DNA of 64,000 bases from Cunninghamia lanceolata (Eukaryota; Streptophyta; Pinopsida; Cupressales; Cupressaceae). Within the stretch, counting starts at the first letter, position 1. The number at the start of each line of letters is the position of its first letter. The DNA is taken from contig BSBN01000494.1 of assembly GCA_027924645.1 (NCBI GenBank), positions 754,001-818,000 on the forward strand, written 5' to 3'. Both the position numbers and the translations under genes were made by a program. Below are positions 23,585 through 35,443 of the stretch, in pieces. The notes below the pieces were generated by a model that saw only the letters and a program-made list of their open reading frames with translations, had not been told where the DNA came from and ran no database searches.

Positions 23585-24231
23585 AAATTTTGATGACTCA
23601 GTTCAAGCTCTTGAGCTGACTGAAACTGAGGACTAATGAACTAATTTTTTATGCAAATAGGCTCTTGAAAAAAAATAGAACCTCTGAAACTTGGAATTTT
23701 TAGACTTTGGGAAGGCTTTTGGATATGTTCAGTTTGGCAAACAGGGTGATTTTGAGTGAAACTAGGAATAGAAAAGGTATTTTGGGATTTGGGTCCTTGA
23801 AATTGAGCCAGAAGTTGTCTCATTTGTTCCTCCTTAACATTAATCTACCTATTTAAACTTTCTTCCTCATACTTTCTCTTCTCTTCCATCTCTTGTTGAT
23901 AACAAAAGGCCTCATAAGAATGTTATTCCTGTTGCATATTATACTCATTTTCTCTAGCTATTTCTGATATCTATCTTTGAAAATCTAGCATCATGCTCTT
24001 GATGGTTCCCTAGTCAGTGTCAAAATTGTCAGCACTTTGAGGTTCACTATGGAAACTATAGGGCTGGTTTGAAATAAGATTAATTCCATAAGGTTGGGGA
24101 TGGGTGTAAATAGTTTGTAATGGTGGCTGATAATGTTGGTTATAATGAGGAAAAGGATTGTTTGTTGGCCAAAAGCTTAGGTTTTCCTGATATGATAGAG
24201 AATCGCCATAACTTATGCAATATCTAGACAT
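23585..24231 (-). pseudogene. E1 orphan ORF, upstream half (decayed)
   Basis: The minus-strand ATG at 24231 opens MSRYCISYGDSLSYQ, followed by a region rich in P, Y, N, Q and H, then a charged, probably coiled-coil segment (YQQEMEEKRKYEEES, NVKEEQMRQLLAQFQ), then a P/Q/S-rich tail that crosses into 9281 once Copia-A is removed. Five in-frame stops lie here (near 24012, 23970, 23930, 23855 and 23643). Most fit CAG or CAA changed to TAG or TAA, as expected from cytosine deamination in a silenced repeat. With the downstream half the frame is about 555 codons. I recognise no domain. Gag-like or Ogre ORF1-like are possibilities only. Confidence 0.6.
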
Positions 24232-24573
24232 TTTACATGAAAGGCCTGAATCATATGGTAGTCAAAACATGAAAATTAAAAGACAACACCAACCTAATTC
24301 ATTGTAGATTCCTGGTCTGTTGAAACTAGCTGATATATGCTTAGAGTTACCATGGTGTTTGATGATTTTGCCTCCAAAGGCTAATAATACCGAAGAAAAC
24401 ACCAGATCCTTCAGTATGTACTCTTCTTATGTGTTGTTTGCACTAGATCTACTTGAAAATCAGAGAATTGAGTCGCCAGGTATATGTTTATAACCTTAAA
24501 AGGTTGAAAACACTGCTGTCTATACCAAAAAAGCAATGGAAATATGGTATTTAGTGGCTTGAACCTCAGTTCA
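24232..24573 (-). other. E1 leader between primer site and orphan ORF
   Basis: About 340 non-coding bases on the minus strand between the primer-site candidate and the ATG at 24231. No other signal was recognised. Confidence 0.5.
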
Positions 24574-24593
24574 GAGTCCCACCGGGCATGCCA
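24574..24593 (-). promoter_or_regulatory. Primer-binding site candidate of E1 (Tat-like)
   Basis: The minus strand reads TGGCATGCCCGGTGGGACTC five bases inside the right LTR. It starts with TGG, as needed for pairing to the tRNA CCA end. It resembles the primer sites I recall from grass Tat elements (TGGCGCGCCAGGTAGGGG). The exact tRNA is not settled. Confidence 0.6.
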
Positions 24594-27500
24594 AAAACTA
24601 TTGTCACAAAGGATTACACCCTTGTTAAACACTAAGTCTAGCAATCCCATGAAATAGTGGATCACTCTCAGACTATGGGTTGTCTATGATGAGAGTGAAC
24701 CTCCAGAAGAGCTGGCTCCCTTTAAATTCCCCTTAGATCTGATGTACTTTCAAGGAAAAGAGATAGAAGGATGACTAATAAAATTGAAATTGATCCTAAG
24801 GGGTGATGCACCAATGATTATATCCTAACTTGCAACCTGATTCACAACTATCTTCCAATATATCTGTTCATACAACTCAGTTGAACAATCTTATTGCATA
24901 AATATTTCACAGAAAAGAATGAAATCAATCCACTTTTACTAAAGGAAAACCAAATGTTTTCACAACTTAGAAAAGTAAAAGAATCACTTGAACATTATAA
25001 CCTGTGGTAAAATTTACACCTTTGTATACTTGAATTCAATGAATGAGATAAAAAACTTAAAGGTTTTAATTTAAAACATAATAATTATTTATTAGATCAT
25101 TCAAAAGAGAACTTGAGGCACCTGAATCTGAGAAGAAAAAACCCCTGATTTTATTAAAAAATGGAAGGAATACCTCTACAATAACTGTAAAATATGTTGA
25201 AAATGAAGCTGCTACTGTATAAAATCTGTAAACTACTAAGTTACAATACTGAAAATATGTCTCTACAATGTGCAAAAGCAAGAGAAAAAGCAAGAACTGA
25301 GGAAAAAGCACAATCATTTTTCCCTATAACACAAAAGATCTCCTCAAAAAAGCCCAAGGGAAGTCAACTCCTATCTAACTGGACTCCAACTGGTGCACGA
25401 ATAGGTTGGAAAGTGATTAGGTCAACCTTAGAAATAGTCAACTCTCAGTTGTTGGGCGAGAAAGAGGAAAATGCCTAAATTAGAGGGTTCATAACTGCTC
25501 CAATTTGAGCTATTTTAGCTCAGAACTCCTCCTTTGAAGGTGGTTGACCAAAAGACTACCAAAAATAGACCTGTTTGACTCAAAGTCAAAAATAGAAGCA
25601 AAGAAACCTCCTGCATGAAATTGTCTCCTCAGTTTAACTCTTCTCTTTCTGCATGCTTGGAAGGCAAAAATAAACTATTTTGACAAGTATTAAGGATAAT
25701 CTATCTGCATGCTTTACGTTAATAGGTGTTATATGATCATCTCCTTAGGTTTTTGTGTAACAAATATTAAGGTAAATTAGAAAGTATTACCCTTAACAAT
25801 TGTTAAGATACATTATTTTTTGGCTTCAATTCATGCGAAACAAGAAAAAAGGGGTACATGATTACATTTTGACTTATCTTCTCTCCAACCCTTTTTAAAA
25901 AATCATAAGGCTTATAATAATGCCTTTTTTTCCTTTGACTTATGACAAAGATTTCAAACTTGCCCTAATGATGCAAAAACTCCTAAGTCAAAGTAGAAAC
26001 CTTTAAGGCCATCACAATATTTTGGTTTCAACATTAATTATATCAAAAAAGGGGTAAAAAGCCCTTATTACTTCCTTATTTCTCCTCTCTACCCACGAGT
26101 TCCTTGTGCATCAATAGTGATAAGTGTTGACCTTGGGCTCCTTTTGGTTTTTCTAATGATTTCTTTTAGGCAAAGTCAAAAAGTCTTTAGGAAACCCGTG
26201 AGGATTAGGGCACAAACAACAAAAGTCTTGACCAACCCTAAAAGATATTCACTTTGGCATTTTCCTTCAATAATTTGGTTGCTCTGTCTCCTGCACCGTC
26301 ATGAGGGTTTGAAGGGTTGTTGTAGCTTTTGGAGGGTTTCACTACTATTTCCACTGGTTCTATTGGTAAGTTTCTTCCATTATGCATACTGTTGTGCCTT
26401 TTATACAAGGAAAATGGTGAAAAATCCACCTTTTATTTGTTGTTTTTGTGAAAACCTATGATGAAACTTGAAAATATTGTTTCACTTGTCTATGTTTGCT
26501 TTTAATGGTGAAAATTGTAAGATACCCCTCTTTTTCTCTATTGTTACAGTGATTTCTCTAGTAGAAACTAGTGAAAAGTCTATATTTTTCTTTCCCTTAC
26601 GCTTTCATCATGAAGACAAAAGTGATGTGTTTTGCTGCTTATGGACCCTTGTTACGGTTGCTTGAAAAATATGAATGTTTAGCTATTTCTTCATGAAAAT
26701 GATGGTTAAATCTCTGTATCTGTCCCTTCTTTGATGAAAGATATGAGCAATATGTTTTGAAAAGAATTGTTGAGGGTTTCTTGTGATCAAAACTAATAGC
26801 AGTTGTTCCCTCTTTTTCCTTATGGTTTCCTTGCTAGGGTTTGTAAGTGGACAATACTATGAAGCTCCTTTGATGCTTCCATATGCACACAAGCTTATGG
26901 TGATGAATACTCCATATTTGTCTGTTACCTTCTTCTGAAGGAGAGTGGAAAACACATAATCAATATTTGTATATGCTAGGGTTTGGTAGACCTGTGACTG
27001 TCCTAAGTTAGCTTCATCACTGCTCCCTAGGGTTTGCACTATGACTTTCCCATAGATTTATCTTCTTTAAATTACTAGCACATACACCAAAATCTGCCAC
27101 TCCTTGACATATACACTTCTGCATGATGTGGTCTTTCAATTATTTTGACAGTCATTCTTTGACTTTGAATTGCTCTTTTTAGCTATCCAATTGTGACTGC
27201 CTCTGTATCTTAACACTATGAAAGGAGAAAGCTTTTGCTTTTGTCTTACAAACCCTTAATAGGGGTTTCCTTCTTTGCTCATAGAGAGATTTTTTCTTTA
27301 TTTACTTCCATCTCAGGTGAGTATTGTATAAGGTAAGCTCATAGCATTTCTGATCTCCTGTAAGACTGTCTTCTACATTCAACATTTACAATGATATGAC
27401 TATCTTTTAGTGACCTTTGTTAGAGCCATCTAGACTGTTTCATGACTACAGTTTGTTGTTAGTTCAATCATTGGTTTCTTTTGATAACTTTCACATATAG

Positions 27501-29000
27501 ATGACTGCTCACAAACATAGTCTATATAGGACTTCTCTTTCTAATGAAGCTTCTAACTTACCTCATTGTTCTTGGCTTGACTATTTTGCATTGTTGACTG
27601 TCCTTATACTTGTGCAAGGTGTGCTCTTGTGGTTTTGTCTAGCTCTTATCTTGGATAAAATTGTTGTTGGGATTACTTGTGATGAAGCTCCATTGAATGA
27701 GTCTTTCAAGATGAACCTTAATCTGATGTTACATTAATGATACATTGCTCCTTGACTATAACTACATCATTGTCCCCTCTTCTATGTTGTTATCCTTGCC
27801 TATTTGTTATCTTTGCATGATGTTTATCTATATCTACTACCAGTCATCATCCCTTTCATGATGCTCTGTATATGATTGTTCATCCACTCTATTTGAATAT
27901 CATCTATTTCAATGATCAAACACTTACTAGCAAGTTCACACCTCATTCACAAAAAAAAGTGGTAAATGTTTGCCCTATTTTTATTTGCCCAAACTAAACT
28001 TTGAATGTTGGAGTGGATTATATTTAAGAGTAGCTATTTGAAACAATCATCTCCTTTGTGTTGCTCGTTATAGCTTTCTGTTGCTATCTTTAAGGACTAA
28101 CACCTCTGTTAAATTATCTCTGCAACTTCATGGAGGAAGGATGCTCCTAAGTCAGAGATGACTGCTTCTTTAGTAGCTGATGGATATGACTGTTCTCTTC
28201 TTGTTTACACCATTCCTTCTTCATTGGTTACTGTTCTCCTTCAGATTCTTGATCTCCGTTTGTCCTTGCATTGTGACATCTATTCCTTATCAGTATCAAG
28301 CCTATGCTCCATGACCTTCTCAACTGATTCTGGGCACAGTCCAAACATGCTTAGGAAGTCTCCATGAAGCATGGCTTTAGTTTTCCTTGATTCTTCAAGA
28401 GAAAAACCTAAGAGGAAAACTTTGACACCTCTATATGATTGTTATATACTGACTTCTTTTAACAGTGCTAGGATAGTCAGTTTATGACTACTTTTTTTGC
28501 AATGGGACAATCCTTTCTTCCTTGATATAGTCATACAACACTTTATATTGCTACTCTTTCATGTTCTCTGAAAGTCAATCTTGACTGCTCCCTCTAGCTC
28601 TTATTGTGTACTATTGTCAGTCAACTAATGGTTACTCTTTTGCCTTTTGTTGTACACAATAAAAACACTATTATCTCTTCATTTTGCATAACTTTCGATG
28701 ATACACTACTCTCTCCATCATACTGAAGATATGTGACCTTCTTCCTTGAAATGATTTATTCTAGTTATTCATGATATTATGGAGGCTTTGGTTATGATTG
28801 TTCCTTCCACATGGAGTTGAAATTGGAGTTGAAACAATATTTGGACTTTGACTGCTTCTTTGCTATTTATGGCACTTCCTTTGATCATGCTTATGAGGGT
28901 TCTCATACTTAATACTTGTAGCCCCTTCATATATGATGACTGCTATTACTCTTACTAAGTTGATTGTTGTTATCTACCTCATATCTTTATGACTATTTTT

Positions 29001-30179
29001 TGATGCAGAGTGCATAGAGAAATGCTTCAAAACATGGGTGAATACCCATCAAACCCACAATATAGAGATTAATGTTTAATCAGCTTTCAAAATACTCCTC
29101 TAGGTCCACACAATACTGAAACACACACATTCTTCACTATCGGTGAGAGAACATACCATTGGCACACTCGAAAACTCTTCCGCTGACACACTGATCTCAC
29201 CAATGACAACCTTCAGACCATACCTGTCGGTGAGACTCCAAACATCGGCAAACTCAAATCTTGTTGGGCTGATACACTGATGGTGGTTAAGTTTCCACTT
29301 GCCTTAACCATGGTGGTTAGTCTAGACCTTGTCGGCAAGACTTCGATCATCGGAGAAACTTTTAACTTGTCCATCGATGTCGCAACTCTTCCCGATGACA
29401 TATATCTTTGGTGTGACCTTCCTCGTTGGTGAGCACTTTGTATGTCTTCTCGATACACTGATATGCCAACTTGTATATGCTTTGTTTGACTTATTATAAC
29501 GGGTAGGTTAAAGTATATTTACTCGTTACAACCGGTCACCGTTTGTATTCGACGAAAGATACATTCTCCACATACATTCTCAATATGCATTTGCAATATA
29601 CATTCTCAACATACATTTGCGATATGCATTCGTAATGTACATTCGGAGAAACGATACGAACCTTACGCCGATGACAACCTCTGCAACTTTGCAACTGAAC
29701 AACTCACACAGAAACAAAAAAAACTCAATAGAATGGAAAATGATCTACTCCTAAGGAAGTCATTCCACTGATTTTGAAGAAATCTCAACCAGTGGAATGC
29801 TTCCGATCTACATCTTTGCAATTAAACCAAATAGAAGTTTTTATTCCTTCTTCTCAGAAAATATACATACAAATTGATTCTCCCTCTCTCTGTGTCTGTT
29901 CGTTCTTCTCCTCTCTCTGTTAACGAACACAACCCTACTATATAGAATCCCATATTGGTAGTTACATAAGATAGAAGGTGAACCGCCCTACAACCACCTC
30001 TTCCATTCGGTTACATTCAAATTAGTTACAATCTCTAATGACACGTATACATACTCAGTTTATACCACTACTTCGCCCAACTATGATTCAATATGGCGCT
30101 AAGGCCTTACAAACGTCAAAAAGACAAGTTAGACAAAATAGAGTAGGGATCCTCAGTGTCTCAGGGTGCTCTTGCACCA
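29001..30179 (-). repeat. S1 left LTR
   Basis: 1,179 bases matching 30829-32009. It contains a seven-unit, 13-base tandem array at 29560-29650. Confidence 0.88.
29560..29650. repeat. 13-bp tandem array in the S1 LTR
   Basis: Seven consecutive 13-base units of the type tacattctcaata / tgcatttgcaata. The matching array in the other LTR is at 31390-31480. Confidence 0.8.
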
Positions 30180-30828
30180 TACAACCAACCAACAAAGATT
30201 TCCAAGTCCCTTGGAAATGTATCTGTAAAACAATTTTTGTCTCCATCTCTATTTGTCCTGGTCTTTATCTTTCACTCTGTCTCTTCAGCTTCAGGCTTTA
30301 AATCTTCAGATCAATGGAATAGTGACCAACCAACCAACAATGGAAAACTACCATCAACATTTCAGAGTATCTTCAAGCTGCTTCTACTCCTAGCAATGGA
30401 GTACTCTCAGACTGATCAAAGCTTCAATGACTACAACACAACGCTCAATCAGATGTCCATCCTACACGCTGCTTCACAGAACCATTCCTCTCATCCAATA
30501 GCAGATCCTAGAGATGCACTACCACTCTCTCTCTTAGTGGCTTCACTCTACACCCTCTTCCAGCCAAATCTCTATTGGTGAATGGTCTTGACAGACCTCA
30601 ACATCGTATGCCCACACACTACAGGAATCCTATTCCTTCTCGCAACTAGATGGCACGATCACCTGCAATAGTCTAGCAACTACTGTCAGTCTGCAAAATA
30701 CTTTCTATGATCTTTGTTGTCAAAATGGTCACCAACCAAACATTTTGTTTCAACTCTTCACCTGCCTTCTTAGTGATAGAAATCAAATTCACAACTGCCT
30801 AGACCTTTCGCTAGCTCTGATACCAATT
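30180..30828 (-). other. S1 interior, 649 bp
   Basis: No retroelement domain on either strand. On the plus strand, antisense to the element, an uninterrupted frame of 141 codons (30156-30581) starts inside the LTR and includes a hydrophobic stretch (SLFVLVFIFHSV) and LLLLLAMEY. It may be chance or a captured host fragment. A good polypurine tract is missing beside the left LTR. Confidence 0.5.
30814..30825 (-). promoter_or_regulatory. Primer-binding site (tRNA-Met) of S1
   Basis: The minus strand reads TGGTATCAGAGC three bases inside the right LTR. Confidence 0.9.
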
Positions 30829-32009
30829 TGATGTAGAGCGCATAGAGAAATGGTTCAAAACATGGGTGAATACCCATCAAACCCACAGTACAGAGAGATT
30901 AATGTTTAATCGGCTTTCAAAACCCTCCTCTAGGTCCAAACAATATCAAAACACACACATTCTTCACTATCAGTGAGACAACATACCATCGGTACACTCA
31001 AAAACTCTTCCGCCAACACACCGATCTCACTAATGACAACCTTCGGACCATACCTGTCGGTGAGACTCCAAACATCGGTGAACTCAAATCTCGCTAGGCC
31101 GATACACTGATGGCGGTTAAGTTTCCACTTGCCTTAACCATGGCGGTTAGTCTAGACCTTGTTGGCAAGACTTCGATCATCGATGAAACTTTTAACTTGT
31201 CCACCGATGTCGCAACTCTTCCCGATGACATATACCTTCAGTGTGACCTTCCTTGTCAGTGAACACTTTGTATGTCTTCCTGATACGCCAATATACCAAC
31301 TTGTAAATGCTTTGTTTGACTTGTTATAACTGGTAGGTTAAAGTATATTTACCCATTACAACCGGTCACCGGTTGTATCCAATGAAAGATACATTCTCCA
31401 CATACATTCTCAATATGCATTCGCAATATACATTCTCAACATACATTTGCGATATGCATTCGCAATGTACATTCGGCGAAACAATACGAACCTTATGCTG
31501 ATGACAACCTTTGCAACTTTGCAACCAAACAACTCACATAGAAACACCAAAAACTCAACAGAATGGAAAATGATCTACTCCTAAGGAAGTCATTCCACTG
31601 ATTTTGAAGAAATCTCAACCAGTGGAATGCTTCCGATCTACATCTCTGCATATAAACCAAATAGAAGTTTTTATTCCTTCTTCTCAGAAAATATACATAC
31701 AAATCGATTCTCCCTCTCTTTGTGTTTGTTCGTTCTTCTCCTCTCTCTATTAATGAACACAACCCTACTATATAGAATCCCATATCAGCAGTTACATAAG
31801 ATGGAAGGTGAACCGCCCTACAACCACCTCTTCCATTCGGTTACATTCAAATCAGTTACAATCTCTAATGACACGTATACAGACTCATTTTATACTGCTA
31901 CTTCACCCAACTATGATTCAATATGGCACTAAGGCCTTACAAACGTCAAAAAGACAACTTAGACAAAATAGAGTAGGGATCCTCAGTGTCTCAGGGTGCT
32001 CCTGCACCA
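30829..32009 (-). repeat. S1 right LTR
   Basis: 1,181 bases, the 5' LTR in minus orientation, with a 13-base tandem array at 31390-31480. Confidence 0.88.
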
Positions 32010-33302
32010 TTTGTTTTCTTCCTTGCCTTGCACCTTAACTGTTGTACCTTGTAGATGTGTATACTATACTCTCTTGAAGGGTCTTTATTAACCTAGCGCT
32101 GCTCTGAGACCTCTAGATAGTTTAATAATGTTGTAGAACTAACTATTTAGATGACTACTAAGGATGATAAGATAGATAACTACTCTTTACTCAAAGATAG
32201 CTTCTAATGTGCTGCATGAAAGCTGTTGTTGACTGTCTCCTTTACATTATTGATCTCATAGCAACTTCTTAATGCCTTAAGATGTCATAGCAACTTCAGT
32301 GTATGTCATCACTAAGATGAGATGCCTAAAAATACCTATATCTGCACATTCAACAAATAAGTTAGAAAAACAAGTGAGGCTTATGGCCTCCTCTACTAGT
32401 TAGATTATCTTCTTCTTGCATCCTTTCATGGCTATTAATCTGATACTGTGGACTATTTATTTCTTTCATTTCCCTGATTAGATGTTTGTGAAAGATGGCA
32501 GGTACATTTTGGTATTATTGCATATAGGAGTGATGGCATCCTAAGCTCTAAAGTGTCCCTCTCTCTCTCTCTCTTGTAGGTCCTCTTGGAGATATCAATG
32601 AGGAAAACTAAAGATGATGCTACCAATAGTGGGGTTTGTCATTCAGGCAATGATGGATCCCTTCTTCCTCTAATATGTTTATTTTCTTGTTTCAGATGTA
32701 CTTGTTTTCTTTCATTGCATCTTTGTACAGTCAATCCCACGGCTTGTGTGGGAGCATATAAACACTTTCTCCTTATGAATATGAACAACTATTTTATGTA
32801 ATGTTTTTGTGTATTGCTCATCTTTTGTGAATCAATTGCATAAGGAAAACTGAAAACCATTGCATGATACATATGTTCATAACCATTAATAGATTTAGCC
32901 AATTTGTGTACCTTTCTCATTTGATAATTTGATCAACTGTAATGAATGAACCATAAAAACAATCTATAACTCATAGGTTAGCTTTCCCTTCATCTTCCAT
33001 TCTTAGGATATCTCTTGATTTGTGGGGGTGTCTTTCCCATCCTTATTTGGCTCATGTGGCAGGTCTTACTGAGTTGCTACATAATTTTGGTAATGGTGAT
33101 AACAGGAATGGCCCTCCACCAGAGTAGTAGGATTTCTAGGGAAGGCTATGAGCCTTTAACCTTCTTTACTTGTTCTCTTCCACTCCTCTACTTAGGCTCA
33201 TGTCTTAAGTTTCCATTGATCCTGACTCTTCTTGTGAATGTAGAAAATACTAGTGCCATCTCGACCTAACCTTATTGGGTAGGAATACACAATTTAGTAA
33301 CA

Positions 33303-33737
33303 CATATATCATCATTCAATCCTCACCCTTCATTCAAATCCAATCCTTTATAAAAGAAAGCCTTCATCTTCATTTCAAGGTTAACCATACTCACAATCTT
33401 CAATATTTTACTGTCATTCATATCATTCATCTTGAACCACAATCACAATCTTCAATATTTTTCTATGATCTTGTGATCTTGTTATTATACATCTGCATTG
33501 AGCTTATCATATATCTTGCATACTACAAATCTAAGAACAAACAAAGAAAAATTAAGAAGAGCAATGGAGGAGAATCAACTTTGGCATAGGATTTGAGAAA
33601 TTATGGCTTTGTCATTTGATTTCTATTGTCATCTTGTGCTTCATCAAGTTAGATTAGTACTTTATGGCTTGAATTTAGATAGTTTTGTGGTTTCTATTGA
33701 TGATTCATGCATTTCCCCTGATTTTCCTTGATCTACA
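33303..33737 (+). repeat. G1 5' LTR, downstream part, with TSD catat of E1
   Basis: 33303-33307 is the second catat copy. From there the sequence matches 55376-55810 up to GATCTACA. It contains a TATA-like tttataaaag at about 33347-33356, aligned with ctctataaaa at 55421-55430 in the 3' LTR. Confidence 0.9.
33347..33356 (+). promoter_or_regulatory. TATA box candidate in G1 5' LTR
   Basis: tttataaaag in the 5' LTR and ctctataaaa in the 3' LTR at the same place. E1 is inserted about 45 bases upstream and separates this site from the rest of U3. Confidence 0.55.
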
Positions 33738-33800
33738 TCTATTGAAATTGACGTGAACTCACCAAGTTTTGTGAATTTAGGCTTTTGTAAATAGTGCACT

Positions 33801-33940
33801 GCATTCGTCAAATCTTGCGCCACATTCGTCGAATCTTGTGTCGCATGCAAAACTTCCTGTGACACATCTATTGCATAGACTATCGGATCCGTTGAGCAAA
33901 GGGCCACATTTGTTTCCTAGTGTGTCGCATCTGACTACTT
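33801..33940. repeat. 21-bp repeat array 1 in G1 leader
   Basis: Units with (g/a)catt(t/c)gtcaaatc begin at 33801, 33822, 33843, 33864, 33906 and 33927. The spacing is exactly 21 (42 where one unit is degenerate). Confidence 0.85.
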
Positions 33941-34175
33941 TTTGACAACCTTTAGTGTTTTAATCATTGCTGTTTTGATCTTGTTTGCAGGAGTTTGATT
34001 ACTTTTTTGATCATTTTACAGTGTTTTAGCTATTCCTCTGACATCTTAATAGTGAACTTACATCATTAGGGTTTATGCCTAGGATACTTTTTGTTAGATT
34101 TGATTATTTTCAAGATATAGGTTATAGTGCGATGCATCAGTTATATCAGGCACCACAATCATGAGATGTTGTGCT

Positions 34176-34322
34176 GCATTTGTCAAATCCTAAGCCGCAT
34201 TTGTCAAATCCTGAGCCACATTCGTCAAATCTTGCTATGCATCTGTAGGATCCTGCGATGCATTTGTCAAATCTTGAGCTACATTTGAGCTGTCCTACAT
34301 CACATTTGAGTGTCAAGCAAAA
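34176..34322. repeat. 21-bp repeat array 2 in G1 leader
   Basis: Seven units at 34176, 34197, 34218, 34239, 34260, 34281 and 34302, all 21 bases apart. The consensus is gcatttgtcaaatcctgagc. Confidence 0.9.
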
Positions 34323-35443
34323 AGAAGGTATAAATCTATGATTTTCATTTTCTGCTTTTTGCATTCACTAGGGCAGAGATTTTTCTGTTACTGATATCTA
34401 ATTTTTAGTTGTGTGGCAATCGTTGGGAGAAGACCTTTTCAATCAAACTACTAATCCAATTTCTTGTAGGATTCCATTATGTCTCTATGATTTTTAATGT
34501 AGGAACACTTGGATTTGGTGCTTAAAAAGAACAATTGTCTTCTATGTCTTGTGCACTTGCACGCATGTGAGTTAGTTTTCTAAAAGTGTGTTTGTCTAAA
34601 GTATCCTCTCCCCTTGTGCTATGTGCAATTCTTGAGTGATGAGAAATAGCGGCACCATGTTGTCTTAAGTATCCTCTCCCCTTGCGCTATGTGTAATTCC
34701 TGGGTGATGAGAAAGAGCAATACACAAGCTTTTCCTTTTTATTTTAGTAGGTGGCCTTCCTAGGAGTTCACCCTAGGGTTCGACCACAAGAACGTATCTC
34801 CAACGGGCTATTTAAAGGGGCAAAATATGAAAGGTGAGCTCAATCCACTTGTGCTATAAGGGGTGGGCCTTTGCGGTCTCAGGTGATTCTGAATGCGGGT
34901 TAGAGATTTTGGTGTCCCATCACTACTATGTTGTGGTGTTCTTAGGAGTTCCTCCACTATGAACCATTGTTTTTAGAAGCCTAAGACCTTTTGGCCATCT
35001 ACTATGTTGGTGCAAGGAATTTGAATGGTACCCTGAAGTTACTTACCGTGTATGGTTCTTGGTTGAGGTGACACGGTTCCTTGTTTGGACTCATCCTTTC
35101 AAGGTGAGAAGTGTCAAGGTGGTCCAAGACCTTGGCATACTCTAGTTACCCACTCCTTTTTCTCATATTTAAAAACATCGAAAGGTGTGGTAAGCCCACT
35201 ATAGTAGACAACCCTTTACTACTAGCTAGGATGTGCTTGTTTTAATTGTTTGTGAACCAAGGCCTAGTAATTTTGGTGGAAGAAAACTTGCAAAATACCT
35301 CATTTCCTAAGAGTCAAAGAGTCAAAATAGCCAAATATCTATATTTCAAGTGTTTGCTATGTTTTTTGATCACCTGTACAAACTACTCAAAATGAAAAAT
35401 CATTTAGAAACCCCTGATTTTAGGTTACAAAAAATAGTACACC

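Larger units (their letters stand above)
29001..32009 (-). mobile_element. S1: small non-autonomous LTR retrotransposon
   Basis: Two LTRs of about 1,180 bases (29001-30179 and 30829-32009), starting TGATG and ending GCACCA, enclose only 649 bases. A tRNA-Met primer site on the minus strand sets the orientation. The interior has no retroelement enzyme. The presumed TSD is imperfect: ttttt at 28996-29000 against tttgt at 32010-32014. It lies in the right LTR of E1; the left LTR runs uninterrupted through the matching point near 6310. LTR divergence is about 5-7 percent by eye. Interior and LTRs are larger than in classic TRIMs, so a short LARD-like derivative is a better label. Confidence 0.88.
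1904..33302 (-). mobile_element. E1: non-autonomous element with giant LTRs (about 5.7 kb each)
   Basis: The ends are TG at 1904 and CA at 33302, with a perfect TSD catat at 1899-1903 and 33303-33307. Direct repeats 1904-7620 and 24599-33302 (minus the S1 insert) are the LTRs, about 5.7 kb each. The interior is only about 2.7 kb once Copia-A is removed. I orient it on the minus strand because the sequence just inside the right LTR reads, on the minus strand, as the primer-site candidate TGGCATGCCCGGTGGGACTC, similar to Tat-type primer sites, and because the only long decayed reading frame runs that way. No protease, RT, RNase H or integrase is visible, so it would depend on another element. 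LTRs longer than the interior resemble large retrotransposon derivatives, but this family is unknown to me. Confidence 0.85.
24599..33302 (-). repeat. E1 right LTR (5' LTR in minus orientation), split by S1
   Basis: Matches 1904-7620 along its whole length apart from the S1 insert at 29001-32009. Its first dinucleotide is TA where the left copy has TG, a decayed terminus. Without S1 and its TSD the length is about 5,690 bases. A (TC)n tract at 32558-32574 is expanded relative to the left copy. Confidence 0.9.

Noticed and set aside
26117..26461. 114-codon open frame in the right LTR of E1
   Set aside because: The matching part of the left LTR (about 3420-3780) does not keep the frame, and no motif is visible, so it is treated as chance.
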